Notes: generated by a model not told the origin, from the sequence alone. Counted from the first letter of the stretch, positions 7,612 to 17,473 are shown. The stretch is 64,000 nt of DNA from Spirosoma radiotolerans (GCF_000974425.1 NZ_CP010429.1:6620001-6684000), one strand, 5' to 3'. Made by a program: numbers and translations.

Positions 7612-10600
7612 CTACTTACTCACCTTCTGCAAATATTGGTTTGCCTCTTTTTTATAGAAAAGGTTATAATTCGGTGTAACCGAACGAAGAACTTCAACCT
7701 GTTTCGTTTTTTGCTGGAAATTTGTCGAATCAAAGAAAGCTGGCGTACTACGCTTGGTCGACTTAGCCGCTTCCGCTTGACGCTTAGGGTCTTCCTCCTG
7801 CTGTTTCAACGCCTTTTCAGATTCCAATAAACGAGTTAGGATTTCATTTTGCCTATTAATAGTCGTTGGATTAACTCGTTTGTTAACTAAATCAGTTTCT
7901 GTCTCATCCATCTTTTCCATAAGCTCTTTAACTTGCTTTTCTTGCTGTTTGCCAGCTTCCGTTCCCTTTGCATTTTCTTCTAATTTTTTCAGCATTTGCC
8001 GAATCATGGCCTGTTCAGCCGCCATCTGAGAAAGCTCCTCAGATAAACCCCTCCCCGACTTTCCTCCCTTTTGCATTTGCTGCATTTTGGCGTTCAACTG
8101 TTTTTGCATCTCGCCCATACCGCTTGGGTTCTGACCTTTCTTACCGCCTTTGCCTTTGCCTGGCATCGCCATCGCATTCATCTGCTGTTGCATATTTTTG
8201 AGCACATCACTGAGCATAAGCGCAAGGTTATTGATGGAAGTCATTGCAAATTGTTGCTTGGATGAAGCCATACTTAACCGACGATCTCGTAGCTGCTGAA
8301 CGCTTTCATCCATATAAAACTTCATGTTTGTTAGCTCACGAGTAACAAACGATTGAATCTGAACCACCCGGCTAGCTAAAGCATTTAAGCTATCCTCAAT
8401 AATTTTAGCATCATCCTGTAATTTCAGCTGCTCTTGTGAAAGCTTTGTTACCCGTGGATCCTGCAGGCTCATTCCACGAAAATCTTTCATAACGCGTTCC
8501 TGACCAAAAGACAGCGTAATTAAGTTATCAAGGATGTTGCGAAGATCATCCATATTCTCCTGCATTTCTTCCATCTCTGAGGATTGCATGGATTCTTTCA
8601 TCGCTTTACTCATTGCTTTCATGGCCTTCGCTGACTTTTTCTGCTTTGAAGAAGCTTGTTTACCCTGATTACTCTTCATATTCTTCATCGCTTCTTCCAT
8701 GTCCTTCTCTATCTCCTGCTGCTCCTTTTCGGATGATTCAGGCTTATTGAGCTCATCTTTTTCGGCCTGCTTTTCTATCTCCTTCAGTTGCTCTTCAGTG
8801 TTTTTAAAATCTTCCTGAGACTTCTCTTGTTGCTTTTGCTGCTCTTCAGACGTCTCATTTTTCTTCTCATTCTGCTCTGCTTGCTTCTCTAATTGCTCTG
8901 CTTGCTTTTCCAGATTCTCTGCAATGTTATTGACCTTTTGCTCCAGTTGCATTTGCTTGAAAAGTTTGAGCGCACGATCTAAATCTCGCTCCATATTCTT
9001 CTCTTTCCGGGTCAACCGGTCGAGCATATCAGATGCTTTCTCATCTTGTTTGCGCTCCAGAAGCTGCTTCAGTTGTTCGTACAATTGCTTTGATTCTGGA
9101 TCGAGTAGATCCTTGAAAAGCTTTTGTAATTGCTCCATCTTGTCCTGCATGGCTTGGTTTTTTTCGGCAAACCGTTGCTGCGTATCGTTCGTTTTCTGCA
9201 TTTGTTCCTGCAGTTTCTGAACTTCTTTCATCAACTCCTCGCGCTTCTGCAAGATATCCTGAAGTTGTTTTTTGTCCTGAAAATCGGATGACTTCTTTGT
9301 TCTCATCCGGTCTTCCATCGTTTGAAGTTCTTTCTTGATAGCCTGTGTTTTACTCAGCGCATTATCAATTTGCTCCTCTGTCTTCTCGGCTGATTTGTCA
9401 ACTTGCTTCTGTATTTCTGCGTTGGAAGGAACCGTAAAATTCAACTGGTTAGACCGACTGGACTTCGCTCCATTTACGCCATCGTTGTCCCACACCTGAA
9501 CATAGTATTCCAGCTTATCTTCCTGGCCCAGCTTTAAGCTATCGAGCGACCAATTGTAGACGAAGTTTTGCGAGGTGGTCGATTTATTGATAGGAATATC
9601 CTTTGTATACAACGGTGAAGGCTTACCATTACGACTGATTTTGTAATTCAATCGTAGTTTAGAAAAGCCGTAATCATCAGAAACAAGACCAGAAAGTGCT
9701 ATATAATTATAGGTCACTGTATCCTGAATGCGATCCACCGAAATCTGTGGGTACCGGTCCGGAATAACCTGTACATTATACTGAATGGTAGAAGGAGACG
9801 CTACCTGACCATTTTTTAAGGATACCGTGTATCCCGCATTCTGCATCAGTTTCCGGTTTAGAACGAATGTATTGTCGTCGATCAACCGTGCTGCGGTTGG
9901 CTTAGCATCGGTATTAAATCGGAACAAGAGAGAATCGGTATGATCAGCAGCAAATTCCCAATTCACAATAGTTCCCTGGGGCACGAGCAAATTTCCAACA
10001 TTAGAAAGCTGTTCAGACGGCTTGTTTAAATACCCTGGATAGTCAAGTTTCACATTAAACGAGAGAACAGACGGACGATCTAGAAGGGCAACTTTATACT
10101 CGGGAGAATTATACCCAGAAGCCTCCAGATGAAAATCTAAATCACGCTGTAGATTGTCGAAGTTGTAAGTAAACTGATTGCCTGACTGCTCTAATTTGAA
10201 GCGAGTTCCGTTAGCTACAACATATACGGCCTGAGGTATCACATCGCCTGCCAATTTCACGGATAATGGAAAATCTTCATTCCTGAAGGCCTTCATCGTT
10301 TTGTTCTGGATTATGAACTGGAAAGGGGCTTCCTCTACAAATTCTTTATTATAATTGACCAGCCGGGTTGATGATTTTGCAAAAAAGGACGGGTTCAAAA
10401 CCAAGATCAATAGAATCAGCGCCAATGGTGGTATGGCATATTTCAGAAACTGCCGGTTACGGCTTATCTGAATAGCGTTGGCAAATCGATTGATCAATAG
10501 CTGTTGTGAACGTTGATCCAGGCTAGCCTGCAGCAAATCACTCTGGTCTGTTGAGATGCGCTGAAGCTGGAGTGTGTTGAGCAGCTTATCCCCTACTTCG

Positions 10601-10914
10601 GGAAAGAAGGTACCAATTTGGCGAGCTGCTTCGTCATTCGATAAAGGCTTACTCAGCCCGTATAAATTCAGCAATGGCCGGATAATAAGCAGATAAAGGC
10701 CTACAATGACGGTAAGCAGAAAACCAAAAAATAAGGCCCCACGTCCAATGGAATTAAACCGACCGACGAATTCAGCCGTGTTTATAAATAAATAGCCACT
10801 ACCCAATAAGGCAATAAAGAATAAACTACCCTTTACCAGCTGATTCTGAAAATAGCGTTTTTTATACTCATCGATGCGTTGAAGCAGCGTGGAATAAGAA
10901 GTTGAGGATTGCAT
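7612..10914 (-). CDS. DUF4175 family membrane protein
   Basis: 1100-residue protein of a Bacteroidota family of unknown function (DUF4175). Two hydrophobic helices near residues 28-47 and 58-80, then LNTLQLQ and another helix at about 155-172, anchor it in the inner membrane. A periplasmic beta-rich region (about 180-500) follows. From about 510 to 740 there is a very long Lys/Glu/Gln-rich coiled coil, and the C-terminal part has a Met/Gly/Lys-rich segment (MAMPGKGKGGKKGQ) and more coiled coil. It is transcribed after the 117-residue protein at 10934 (19-bp gap), so the two probably form an operon. The function is unknown; the architecture suggests an envelope scaffold. Confidence 0.75.
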   Translation of the reverse strand: MQSSTSYSTLLQRIDEYKKRYFQNQLVKGSLFFIALLGSGYLFINTAEFVGRFNSIGRGALFFGFLLTVIVGLYLLIIRPLLNLYGLSKPLSNDEAARQIGTFFPEVGDKLLNTLQLQRISTDQSDLLQASLDQRSQQLLINRFANAIQISRNRQFLKYAIPPLALILLILVLNPSFFAKSSTRLVNYNKEFVEEAPFQFIIQNKTMKAFRNEDFPLSVKLAGDVIPQAVYVVANGTRFKLEQSGNQFTYNFDNLQRDLDFHLEASGYNSPEYKVALLDRPSVLSFNVKLDYPGYLNKPSEQLSNVGNLLVPQGTIVNWEFAADHTDSLLFRFNTDAKPTAARLIDDNTFVLNRKLMQNAGYTVSLKNGQVASPSTIQYNVQVIPDRYPQISVDRIQDTVTYNYIALSGLVSDDYGFSKLRLNYKISRNGKPSPLYTKDIPINKSTTSQNFVYNWSLDSLKLGQEDKLEYYVQVWDNDGVNGAKSSRSNQLNFTVPSNAEIQKQVDKSAEKTEEQIDNALSKTQAIKKELQTMEDRMRTKKSSDFQDKKQLQDILQKREELMKEVQKLQEQMQKTNDTQQRFAEKNQAMQDKMEQLQKLFKDLLDPESKQLYEQLKQLLERKQDEKASDMLDRLTRKEKNMERDLDRALKLFKQMQLEQKVNNIAENLEKQAEQLEKQAEQNEKKNETSEEQQKQQEKSQEDFKNTEEQLKEIEKQAEKDELNKPESSEKEQQEIEKDMEEAMKNMKSNQGKQASSKQKKSAKAMKAMSKAMKESMQSSEMEEMQENMDDLRNILDNLITLSFGQERVMKDFRGMSLQDPRVTKLSQEQLKLQDDAKIIEDSLNALASRVVQIQSFVTRELTNMKFYMDESVQQLRDRRLSMASSKQQFAMTSINNLALMLSDVLKNMQQQMNAMAMPGKGKGGKKGQNPSGMGEMQKQLNAKMQQMQKGGKSGRGLSEELSQMAAEQAMIRQMLKKLEENAKGTEAGKQQEKQVKELMEKMDETETDLVNKRVNPTTINRQNEILTRLLESEKALKQQEEDPKRQAEAAKSTKRSTPAFFDSTNFQQKTKQVEVLRSVTPNYNLFYKKEANQYLQKVSK

Positions 10915-10933
10915 AAAAATTCAGATTGAGTAG

Positions 10934-11287
10934 TTAAACTAATAGGGACTCGAAATACTGAATAACCTGTTTTTTTAGAAAATTTTCTTGTGCTAATAAA
11001 TCCCCGTGTGGTATGGGTTTTGCCAATGTCCATTGTGGCCAGCCATCCTTATCAAGCCCATCAAATGTATAGTACCCATCTGAGCTCAATACCCGGCAAA
11101 CCGCTATATGCATTAGGTCTTGTTTAGCTTCTTTAGAAAAGCGCCTAGGCCCCGTACCTAACTCCTGAACTCCTATTAAAAAAAGAACGGCATTAAGATC
11201 GGCAGGCCTTTTGCCTACGAGGGTTTGCAACTGGTCGAGTAGCTCCTCCCACGATTTATCTATACTATTTTCGTTCACGGCGCTCAT
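10934..11287 (-). CDS. conserved hypothetical protein upstream of DUF4175
   Basis: 117 residues, soluble, no signal peptide or membrane segment. The N-terminal part is helical (SWEELLDQLQTLVGKRPADLNAVLFLIGVQELG), followed by RFSKEAKQDLMHIAVCRVLSSDGYYTFDGLDKDGWPQW. I do not recognise a named domain. It is the first gene of a probable two-gene operon with the DUF4175 protein (19-bp gap) and is divergent from the comF-type gene, which starts 47 bp away. Its even composition and tight spacing support a real gene. Confidence 0.7.
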   Translation of the reverse strand: MSAVNENSIDKSWEELLDQLQTLVGKRPADLNAVLFLIGVQELGTGPRRFSKEAKQDLMHIAVCRVLSSDGYYTFDGLDKDGWPQWTLAKPIPHGDLLAQENFLKKQVIQYFESLLV

Positions 11288-11334
11288 AAATTTATTCTTC
11301 TCTCTAAATTACAACGTTTTATCTTATCTAACGA

Positions 11335-12054
11335 ATGCATTCCATGATTCGGATTATTCGTGCGCTTCTAGCTGATTTTGCTGATCTTCTGTTCCCTACT
11401 CTTTGCTTAGGGTGTACCAACTCACTAGGGACAAATGAAAAGATTCTCTGTACAAAATGTCGGATAAGTTTGCCAGAAACAAACCAGCATAAGGAACCCT
11501 ACGACCTAAATCTCCTCAATAAGTTTGCCGGAAAAGTACCGGTACGTTTTTTAGCGTCTTATGTGTATTTTAGTAAAGGAGGAATTGTCCAGAAACTCAT
11601 TCATGCTATAAAGTATAAGGGACAAAAAGAGGTAGCCAAAGAAGTAGCAGGTTGGTATGGGTATCAGTTAAAATCGGAAACAACGCTTATAAATGAAATA
11701 GACGTATTAATTGGCGTTCCGTTGCATAAAAGCCGTTTTCAACAACGGGGTTATAATCAGGCCGACTGTATCGCTGAAGGCCTCTCTGAAGCTCTTAACA
11801 TACCAATGCGAACAGATGTTCTGATTCGTAACCGTTTCAAAGAATCACAAACTCGTAAGAATAGACTAGAACGTTGGGAAAACGTGAAAACCGTATTTTC
11901 GGTCCAGAATGAACATGAAATTCAATATAAACATGTGGCTATCGTTGACGATGTATTAACCACGGGAGCCACATTGGAAGCTTGCGCTGTTGAGCTTTTA
12001 CAAGCTGGCTGTAAATCCGTTAGTGTATTAACCCTGGCAGCAGCCCATAGATGA
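11335..12054 (+). CDS. comF: ComF family phosphoribosyltransferase-like protein
   Basis: 239-residue protein of the ComF/GntX family, linked in other bacteria to DNA uptake during competence; the molecular role is not settled. The N-terminal zinc-finger-like part has LCLGCTNS and ILCTKC (two CxxC pairs, about residues 23-46). The PRPP-binding loop VAIVDDVLTTGATLEAC is at about 200-216, preceded by the family block RGYNQADCIAEGLS. An alternative ATG lies three codons in (11344). It is a single-gene unit closed by a strong terminator 30 bp downstream. Confidence 0.88.
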   Translation: MHSMIRIIRALLADFADLLFPTLCLGCTNSLGTNEKILCTKCRISLPETNQHKEPYDLNLLNKFAGKVPVRFLASYVYFSKGGIVQKLIHAIKYKGQKEVAKEVAGWYGYQLKSETTLINEIDVLIGVPLHKSRFQQRGYNQADCIAEGLSEALNIPMRTDVLIRNRFKESQTRKNRLERWENVKTVFSVQNEHEIQYKHVAIVDDVLTTGATLEACAVELLQAGCKSVSVLTLAAAHR

Positions 12055-12083
12055 TAATTTGTTGAATATCAATTATTTGTATA

Positions 12084-12123
12084 AAATAAGGCGGTCACTC
12101 ATCTCTGAATGACCGCCTTATTT
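12084..12123. terminator. bidirectional terminator between comF and the GldJ-like gene
   Basis: Perfect 14-bp arms (12084-12097 and 12110-12123) around a 12-nt loop; GC core GGCGGTCA with A/T tails on both sides, between convergent genes. Confidence 0.9.
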
Positions 12124-12140
12124 ATGTTATTAAATTAATT

Positions 12141-13403
12141 CTATTTGTTTCGGCCAACACCGATCATGGCGCAACGGAAACCGATCATAGCCGTTGCTGA
12201 ATCCTGATCCAGGAACCGGCGTGTACCAGGCGATAACCAGTAAGCAACATCATTCCAGGAACCACCTTTATATACCCGAAGCTTATCGTCAATTAATGAC
12301 TGTTTGTTTTTGGTATCGTAGTTCTTCGATTCATCCAGATAACCATTCCGACGAATCGGGTTCAGGTCATTTACGTCCTGGTAAGACAGCGGACGATAAA
12401 CATCATATACCCATTCATTTACGTTACCGGCCATATTGTATAAACCGAAGTCATTGGCTGGGTATGAATAAATCTCAGCCGTGATAATAGCCCCATCATT
12501 TGAGCGGCCAGCAATACCGGCATAGTCACCACGACCACGTTTAAAGTTAGCCAGCATCTGGCCCTGTTTCCGCCCTTTCTTGGGGTTTCGGACAGAAGAA
12601 CCATCCCATGGATAAATTCGCTGATTTATTTGATTCTCGTCCATGTATTGCGTTCCTATGAGCGCTTTAGCTGCATATTCCCACTCAGCTTCCGTTGGCA
12701 GGCGATAATCAGGCAAAATCATACCGCTTTCCAGACTTGGTTTTGGGGGAGCCGTCGAGGTTGTCGCTTCAGCCAGAGCAGGTTCTTCAGCCGTTTTTGA
12801 TTTCCGCTTGAGCGAGAAGCCGCCCCCTTTCTTCTTCGGCGCGCCCCCTTTGGCTAACTCATTGTTGACCGCATTTGACCGCCAAACTGCATAGTCGCTA
12901 GCTTGCACCCACGATACACCCACAACCGGGTAATAGCGAAAAGCAGGATAGCGGAGATATTGAGTTACATACGAATCATTGAACGAAAGCGGGTTTGCCC
13001 AAACTGTTGTATCGGGCAAAGCGGCTTTTACAACTTCTTCCGACGAATCACGCGTAATGGCGTTCAGATACTCGAGGTAGTGAACGTTAGCCATTTCAGT
13101 TTCATCCATATAAAATGACTGGATCGAAACAGTACGCTCGCGGTTATCGCGGCTATTCATGACGTCCTCTTCGAGGGCTCCCATTGTGAAACGGCCCCCT
13201 TCAATAAAGACAAGGTTTGGACCCGCTTTCTGCCCAGCAAACTTCTTTACCTGAAAACCATCTTTCTGGTTGTAAGCAATCCCCGTAGCCGTACTTTGCT
13301 TTCCAGGCTTCACGCTGGTTGGGTGCTTGGACTTACAAGATGCAAGGGCCGCCATTGCCAACAGCACGTAAGCCGCTCGTTGCAGGTGATACTTTTGAAT
13401 CAT
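12141..13403 (-). CDS. gldJ: GldJ-like gliding motility / type IX secretion lipoprotein (SUMF1 fold)
   Basis: 420-residue lipoprotein: signal peptide MIQKYHLQRAAYVLLAMAALASC with the lipobox LASC. The rest has the formylglycine-generating-enzyme (SUMF1) fold: FIEGGRFTMGALEEDVMN, SFYMDETEMANVHYLEYLN, GVSWVQASDYAVWRS, YRLPTEAEWEYAAKAL, YNMAGNVNEWVYDVY, GGSWND and GFRCAM. This layout and the LPDTTVW block resemble GldJ/GldK, outer-membrane lipoproteins needed for gliding and type IX secretion. A start at 13433 would add 10 residues ahead of the signal peptide; 13403 is preferred. A low-complexity insertion (about 180-235) is rich in Lys, Gly, Ala and Thr. Paralogue identity (GldJ versus GldK) is not certain. 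Confidence 0.75.
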   Translation of the reverse strand: MIQKYHLQRAAYVLLAMAALASCKSKHPTSVKPGKQSTATGIAYNQKDGFQVKKFAGQKAGPNLVFIEGGRFTMGALEEDVMNSRDNRERTVSIQSFYMDETEMANVHYLEYLNAITRDSSEEVVKAALPDTTVWANPLSFNDSYVTQYLRYPAFRYYPVVGVSWVQASDYAVWRSNAVNNELAKGGAPKKKGGGFSLKRKSKTAEEPALAEATTSTAPPKPSLESGMILPDYRLPTEAEWEYAAKALIGTQYMDENQINQRIYPWDGSSVRNPKKGRKQGQMLANFKRGRGDYAGIAGRSNDGAIITAEIYSYPANDFGLYNMAGNVNEWVYDVYRPLSYQDVNDLNPIRRNGYLDESKNYDTKNKQSLIDDKLRVYKGGSWNDVAYWLSPGTRRFLDQDSATAMIGFRCAMIGVGRNK

Positions 13404-13442
13404 TGCTCTATTTTGTGTAAAACGTAGGTACAAAAATCGTAA

Positions 13443-16400
13443 TTAATTTGTCAAGGCACCCAGTATTTCATCCAATTGCTCGACAGAAAAAACGTCGGCA
13501 TGTGTAATGATGGGTCGCCCTTTTGATTCTTTTACTGAACTTTTGGCTGGGTTTCGCTTTAAATACTCAATTACCTTGCCAAATTGGTCAGATTTAAAGA
13601 AGTCATCGTTCCCGTTAGAAACGAAGTATCCTTTCATGATATTATTCTTAAGCGTCAGTTTTTCAAGGTATAACTTCTCGGCTTTCCAGCGAACGTTCAC
13701 CATTTTGATTAGGTTTTCGACTTCTTCAGGCATAGGCCCAAACCGGTCGATCACTTCCTGACGAAAGGCCTGCACTTCTTCCACGTTTTGAAGGCTGTCC
13801 AGGCGAGTATATAACGCCAGTCGTTCTGAAATATTCGATACGTATCGTTCAGGAATAACGACCTGTAAATCAGTTTCAATAACGGTATCCGGAAGGGCTA
13901 GTTTTAAATCACCAGGTTTCGTTTCGAAGAGGTCTTTAAATTCATTCTCGCGTAATTCCTGAACAGCCTCATCAAGTACTTTATGGTACATTTCAAAACC
14001 AAGATCATTGACAAACCCGCTCTGTTCAGCACCCAGCAGATTACCCGCGCCCCGAATATCCAGATCACGCATGGCAATTTTAAAGCCTTCACCCAGATCA
14101 GAAAAGTCTTCGAGGGTTTGGAGCCGTTTGCGCGCATCGGCTGTGAGCACCGACGGCGGGGGCGTCAGAAGATAACAGAATGCTTTCCGGTTCGATCGCC
14201 CTACCCTACCGCGCATTTGGTGTAAGTCTGACAGTCCGAAATAATGGGCGTTGTTTATCAATATCGTGTTGGCATTGGGAATGTCCAGTCCCGATTCAAT
14301 AATGTTGGTTGAGATCAATACATCATAATCACCCTCAATGAAGCGGGTCATAATCCGCTCCAGTCGTTCGCCTTCCATTTGGCCGTGTGCTACGCCGATG
14401 CGAGCCTCGGGTACGAGCCGCATAATTAGGTTACCGATGGACTCAATATCATTGACCCGGTTATGAACAAAGAAGACTTGTCCACCCCGCCGGATCTCAT
14501 AACTAACAGCATCCCGAATTGTAGCTTCATTAAATGGGTGAACCTCGGTCGTAACAGGTTGACGATTGGGTGGCGGAGTAGCAATGACCGATAAGTCACG
14601 GGCACCCATGAGCGAGAAATGCAGGGTTCTGGGAATGGGTGTTGCCGTTAGGGTAAGTACATCAACTTCAACCCGCATTTCTTTTAAGCGATCCTTTGTT
14701 TTTACCCCGAATTTCTGTTCCTCATCAATGACCAGCAGGCCTAAATCCTTGAACTTGATGTCCTTGTTGACAATCCGGTGCGTGCCTATTAATATTCCAA
14801 TCTCGCCCGAAGCGACACCTTTTAGAATTTCCTTTACCTGAGTGGCTGTCCGAAACCGATTGATGTACTCAATCTTAACCGGGAAATCGGCCATCCGGTC
14901 GGTAAAGGTCTTGTAATGTTGCATGGCCAGAATCGTTGTTGGGACGAGTACGGCCACCTGTTTGTTGTCTGTTACGGCTTTGAAAGCGGCTCGGATAGCT
15001 ATTTCTGTTTTGCCAAAACCAACATCGCCACATACCAGCCGGTCCATGGGGTGTGGTCGTTCCATGTCATCTTTTACGTCATTTGTTGCCTTGGCCTGAT
15101 CGGGGGTGTCTTCATATATAAAAGACGATTCCAACTCGGCTTGCAGAAAGCTATCTCGGCTATAAGCGTATCCGGGTGCCGTTCGCCGTTTGGCATAGAG
15201 CGCAATTAATTCGCGGGCAATGTCTTTGACCTGCTTGCGGATACGTGATTTTTTTTGCTCCCATTCCTGCGAGCCCAACTTGCTCATGGTAGGCGGCCCA
15301 CCCTCCCGTCCACTGTATTTGGCAATCTTGTGCAAACTATGGATGCTAACCAGCAGGATATCATTATCGCGGTAAATGAGCCGGATGGCTTCCTGCTCGT
15401 TACCTGCGTGATCCACTTTCTCAAGCCCCGCAAATCGGCCAATGCCGTAATCAACGTGCGTCACATAATCGCCCGGCTGGAGGGTTTTCAGTTCGCGCAA
15501 CGTCAAGGCTTTCGATTTCGAAAACTTATCCTGAACCCGATACTTGTAATACCGATCGAAAATTTGGTGGTCGGTAAAACAGGCAATCTTTAGGGCGTCG
15601 TCCATGAATCCCTCGCGGAGCCCAATGTTCATCGGCTGAAACGTAACGAACGGATCTAGTTCTTCGAAAATTGTTCGTAAACGGTCCAGTTGTTTAAAGG
15701 ATTCACCCGCAATAATGTTAGTGTATCCCTTCGCCTGATTGTCACCCAGTGTGTCAATTAAGCGCTTGAAATCTTTATTAAAAGAGGGCTGTGGCTTCGA
15801 GCTGTATTGTTGCCTTCCGTCGGTTTTGAAGTAAAACTTGCGCCCGAACTCAACGGTACGGAACCGTTTCAATTCATTCAGGAATGACCGTCGGGTTTCC
15901 CACAAAGCGTTTGGGTCTGAAACAACCTGAATACCCCCGCTCGACGCGACTACGGTTGTAAAGCTTTGTTCGGCCTTCTCGTAGCATTTCTCAATAATTT
16001 CCAGGGTAAACTCCACATCCTTCGCCCATATGGTTGTAGCATCCGGTAGGAAATCGAAGAACGGTTCTCTGCTTTCCTGAGTAAGCTTAGTCTGGATGTT
16101 TGGGATGATGTTGATGAACTCAACAGGGTCTGTAGAAAGCTGTGATTCGGGATTGAATTTGCGAATGCTTTCAACCTCATCGTCGAATAGATCAATTCGA
16201 AATGGAAATTCACTTGCGAATGAAAAAACGTCTATGATTCCCCCGCGCACCGAAAACTGACCCGCTTCATACACAAAGTCGGTCTTCTCAAACTCATAGG
16301 TTTGCAGTAGTTCTGATACGAAATGAGTATCTAGTTTCTCCCCTACCCGAATTGTCAATGTGTTGGCTTGTAACGATCGTTTGTTGATCACTTTTTCCGA

Positions 16401-16823
16401 GAGAGCTTCCGGATAGGTTACCATGAGCAAGCCATCTTTCGGAGCCGGATTGAGCTTATTCAGTACCTCGGCGCGCATGAGTACATTCGCGTTTTCAACT
16501 TCTTCGTACTGATATGGTTTCTTGTACGACATCGGAAACAGCAGCACTTCACGGCCGAGCAGATTTTGCAAGTCGTTGAAAAAGTAAGCAGCTTCATCCC
16601 GGTCTGAGAGAATATAGAGATGATTGCCTCCCACCGACTTGAAGATTGCTGATGCCAGCACGGCATCTAAACTGCCCGCCAAGCCTTTAATTTGTAAACG
16701 CTGAGGTTCGTTGGTAGGCTTTCGCGAAAACGGTTCTGTCAGCAGTTTTATGAAATTATCATCGGTATACAAACCGATTAATTCTTCAGGTTTCAAGCGA
16801 AAGTCAGATTGTATGTTAAGCAC
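13443..16823 (-). CDS. mfd: transcription-repair coupling factor Mfd
   Basis: 1126-residue DNA translocase that removes stalled RNA polymerase and recruits UvrA. Visible in order: the UvrB-homology N-terminal modules (VRGGIIDVFSFASEFPFRIDLFDDEVESIR about 195-225), the CarD/RID-like RNAP-interaction domain (LQPGDYVTHVDYGIGRFAGLE about 450-470), helicase motifs Walker A GDVGFGKTEIA (about 598), DEEQ (about 700), TATPIPRTLHFSLMG, ESGLDIPNANTI and HQMRGRVGRS, and the C-terminal TRCF domain. Length is typical. It lies 75 bp downstream of the barstar-like gene and 39 bp upstream of the GldJ-like gene on the same strand. Confidence 0.97.
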   Translation of the reverse strand: MLNIQSDFRLKPEELIGLYTDDNFIKLLTEPFSRKPTNEPQRLQIKGLAGSLDAVLASAIFKSVGGNHLYILSDRDEAAYFFNDLQNLLGREVLLFPMSYKKPYQYEEVENANVLMRAEVLNKLNPAPKDGLLMVTYPEALSEKVINKRSLQANTLTIRVGEKLDTHFVSELLQTYEFEKTDFVYEAGQFSVRGGIIDVFSFASEFPFRIDLFDDEVESIRKFNPESQLSTDPVEFINIIPNIQTKLTQESREPFFDFLPDATTIWAKDVEFTLEIIEKCYEKAEQSFTTVVASSGGIQVVSDPNALWETRRSFLNELKRFRTVEFGRKFYFKTDGRQQYSSKPQPSFNKDFKRLIDTLGDNQAKGYTNIIAGESFKQLDRLRTIFEELDPFVTFQPMNIGLREGFMDDALKIACFTDHQIFDRYYKYRVQDKFSKSKALTLRELKTLQPGDYVTHVDYGIGRFAGLEKVDHAGNEQEAIRLIYRDNDILLVSIHSLHKIAKYSGREGGPPTMSKLGSQEWEQKKSRIRKQVKDIARELIALYAKRRTAPGYAYSRDSFLQAELESSFIYEDTPDQAKATNDVKDDMERPHPMDRLVCGDVGFGKTEIAIRAAFKAVTDNKQVAVLVPTTILAMQHYKTFTDRMADFPVKIEYINRFRTATQVKEILKGVASGEIGILIGTHRIVNKDIKFKDLGLLVIDEEQKFGVKTKDRLKEMRVEVDVLTLTATPIPRTLHFSLMGARDLSVIATPPPNRQPVTTEVHPFNEATIRDAVSYEIRRGGQVFFVHNRVNDIESIGNLIMRLVPEARIGVAHGQMEGERLERIMTRFIEGDYDVLISTNIIESGLDIPNANTILINNAHYFGLSDLHQMRGRVGRSNRKAFCYLLTPPPSVLTADARKRLQTLEDFSDLGEGFKIAMRDLDIRGAGNLLGAEQSGFVNDLGFEMYHKVLDEAVQELRENEFKDLFETKPGDLKLALPDTVIETDLQVVIPERYVSNISERLALYTRLDSLQNVEEVQAFRQEVIDRFGPMPEEVENLIKMVNVRWKAEKLYLEKLTLKNNIMKGYFVSNGNDDFFKSDQFGKVIEYLKRNPAKSSVKESKGRPIITHADVFSVEQLDEILGALTN

Positions 16824-16828
16824 GAAAA

Positions 16829-16853
16829 GCCGCTGGAAACATATTCCGGCGGC
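16829..16853. promoter_or_regulatory. hairpin in the leader of mfd
   Basis: Ten-bp arms with one mismatch (16829-16838 and 16844-16853; GCCGCTGGAA/TTCCGGCGGC) around a 5-nt loop, immediately upstream of the mfd start codon. There is no T tract, so it is not an obvious terminator; it may affect mfd translation or RNA stability. Confidence 0.4.
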
Positions 16854-16898
16854 ACGTTAGGGTAACAGCAGGTTTGGAAAATTTGTTGCGTTCTGGTT

Positions 16899-17345
16899 TT
16901 ATTTCAATGACGACATCAGGGCGTAATCAATGCTTTCTGCATCCAGTGCTTTTCGGATGCGTGGGCTGTCTTCGAAGACCACAATGAGCTCTTTTTTATC
17001 AAATGTTTCGTCTTCATCTACCCATTTCCAGTCCTCAGCGGTCGCGTCCAATATATTCAATACACTGCCTAATTTTGCGGGGTCACGCTCCTTGGAGATG
17101 AGCTCATTGGTATTTGTGAAGTATAAAACGACCCGTTTATCTTCCAACCATTGCAAGTCATTCAGGGCATCATTTAATGCTTCGAGGGTAAATGAGAAGT
17201 TTGGAATCTCAAGCAAATCGGCCATTTCTTCATAGAATTGGCGCAGGGTAAGCGCATGTTTGCCATCTACATTGGCTATAAAATCCTGGGCATGACGGAC
17301 TTCAAGTTCGCGTTCCGATTTGCAGATAAGAAAGTTAGGGGTCAT
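16899..17345 (-). CDS. barstar-like protein
   Basis: 148 residues. The pattern of a helix with ALTLRQFYEEMADLLEIPNFSFTLEALNDALNDLQWL, then a strand RVVLYFTNTNEL and a late strand KELIVVFED, resembles the barstar (ribonuclease inhibitor) fold, in which the -F...-LDAL-DCL- helix packs on a small sheet. In chromosomes such genes often lack a cognate barnase, and none is seen here. The assignment is from pattern only. Its 5' region carries a parS-like site (17388-17402). Confidence 0.5.
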   Translation of the reverse strand: MTPNFLICKSERELEVRHAQDFIANVDGKHALTLRQFYEEMADLLEIPNFSFTLEALNDALNDLQWLEDKRVVLYFTNTNELISKERDPAKLGSVLNILDATAEDWKWVDEDETFDKKELIVVFEDSPRIRKALDAESIDYALMSSLK

Positions 17346-17387
17346 TTGTTTTATATAAATGATCAGTCAAAATGGACGAAAAAAATT

Positions 17388-17402
17388 GTTTCCACGTGAA
17401 AC
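17388..17402 (+). promoter_or_regulatory. parS: parS-like centromere site 2
   Basis: GTTTCCACGTGAAAC, identical over 15 bp to the site at 7478-7492 but on the opposite strand. The flanks differ, which suggests selection for the core only. It is intergenic, 43 bp upstream of the barstar-like start codon and about 13 kb from the candidate origin. Confidence 0.6.
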
Positions 17403-17473
17403 TGAAAATCAGACAGTTATAATCGTATGTAACCAGTTAAAACCCGGTTACTTATGTGTTTTTAAGCAAGTAA

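Noticed and set aside
16829..16853. Hairpin before mfd as a terminator of the barstar-like gene
   Set aside because: No T tract on the minus strand and it abuts the mfd start codon.
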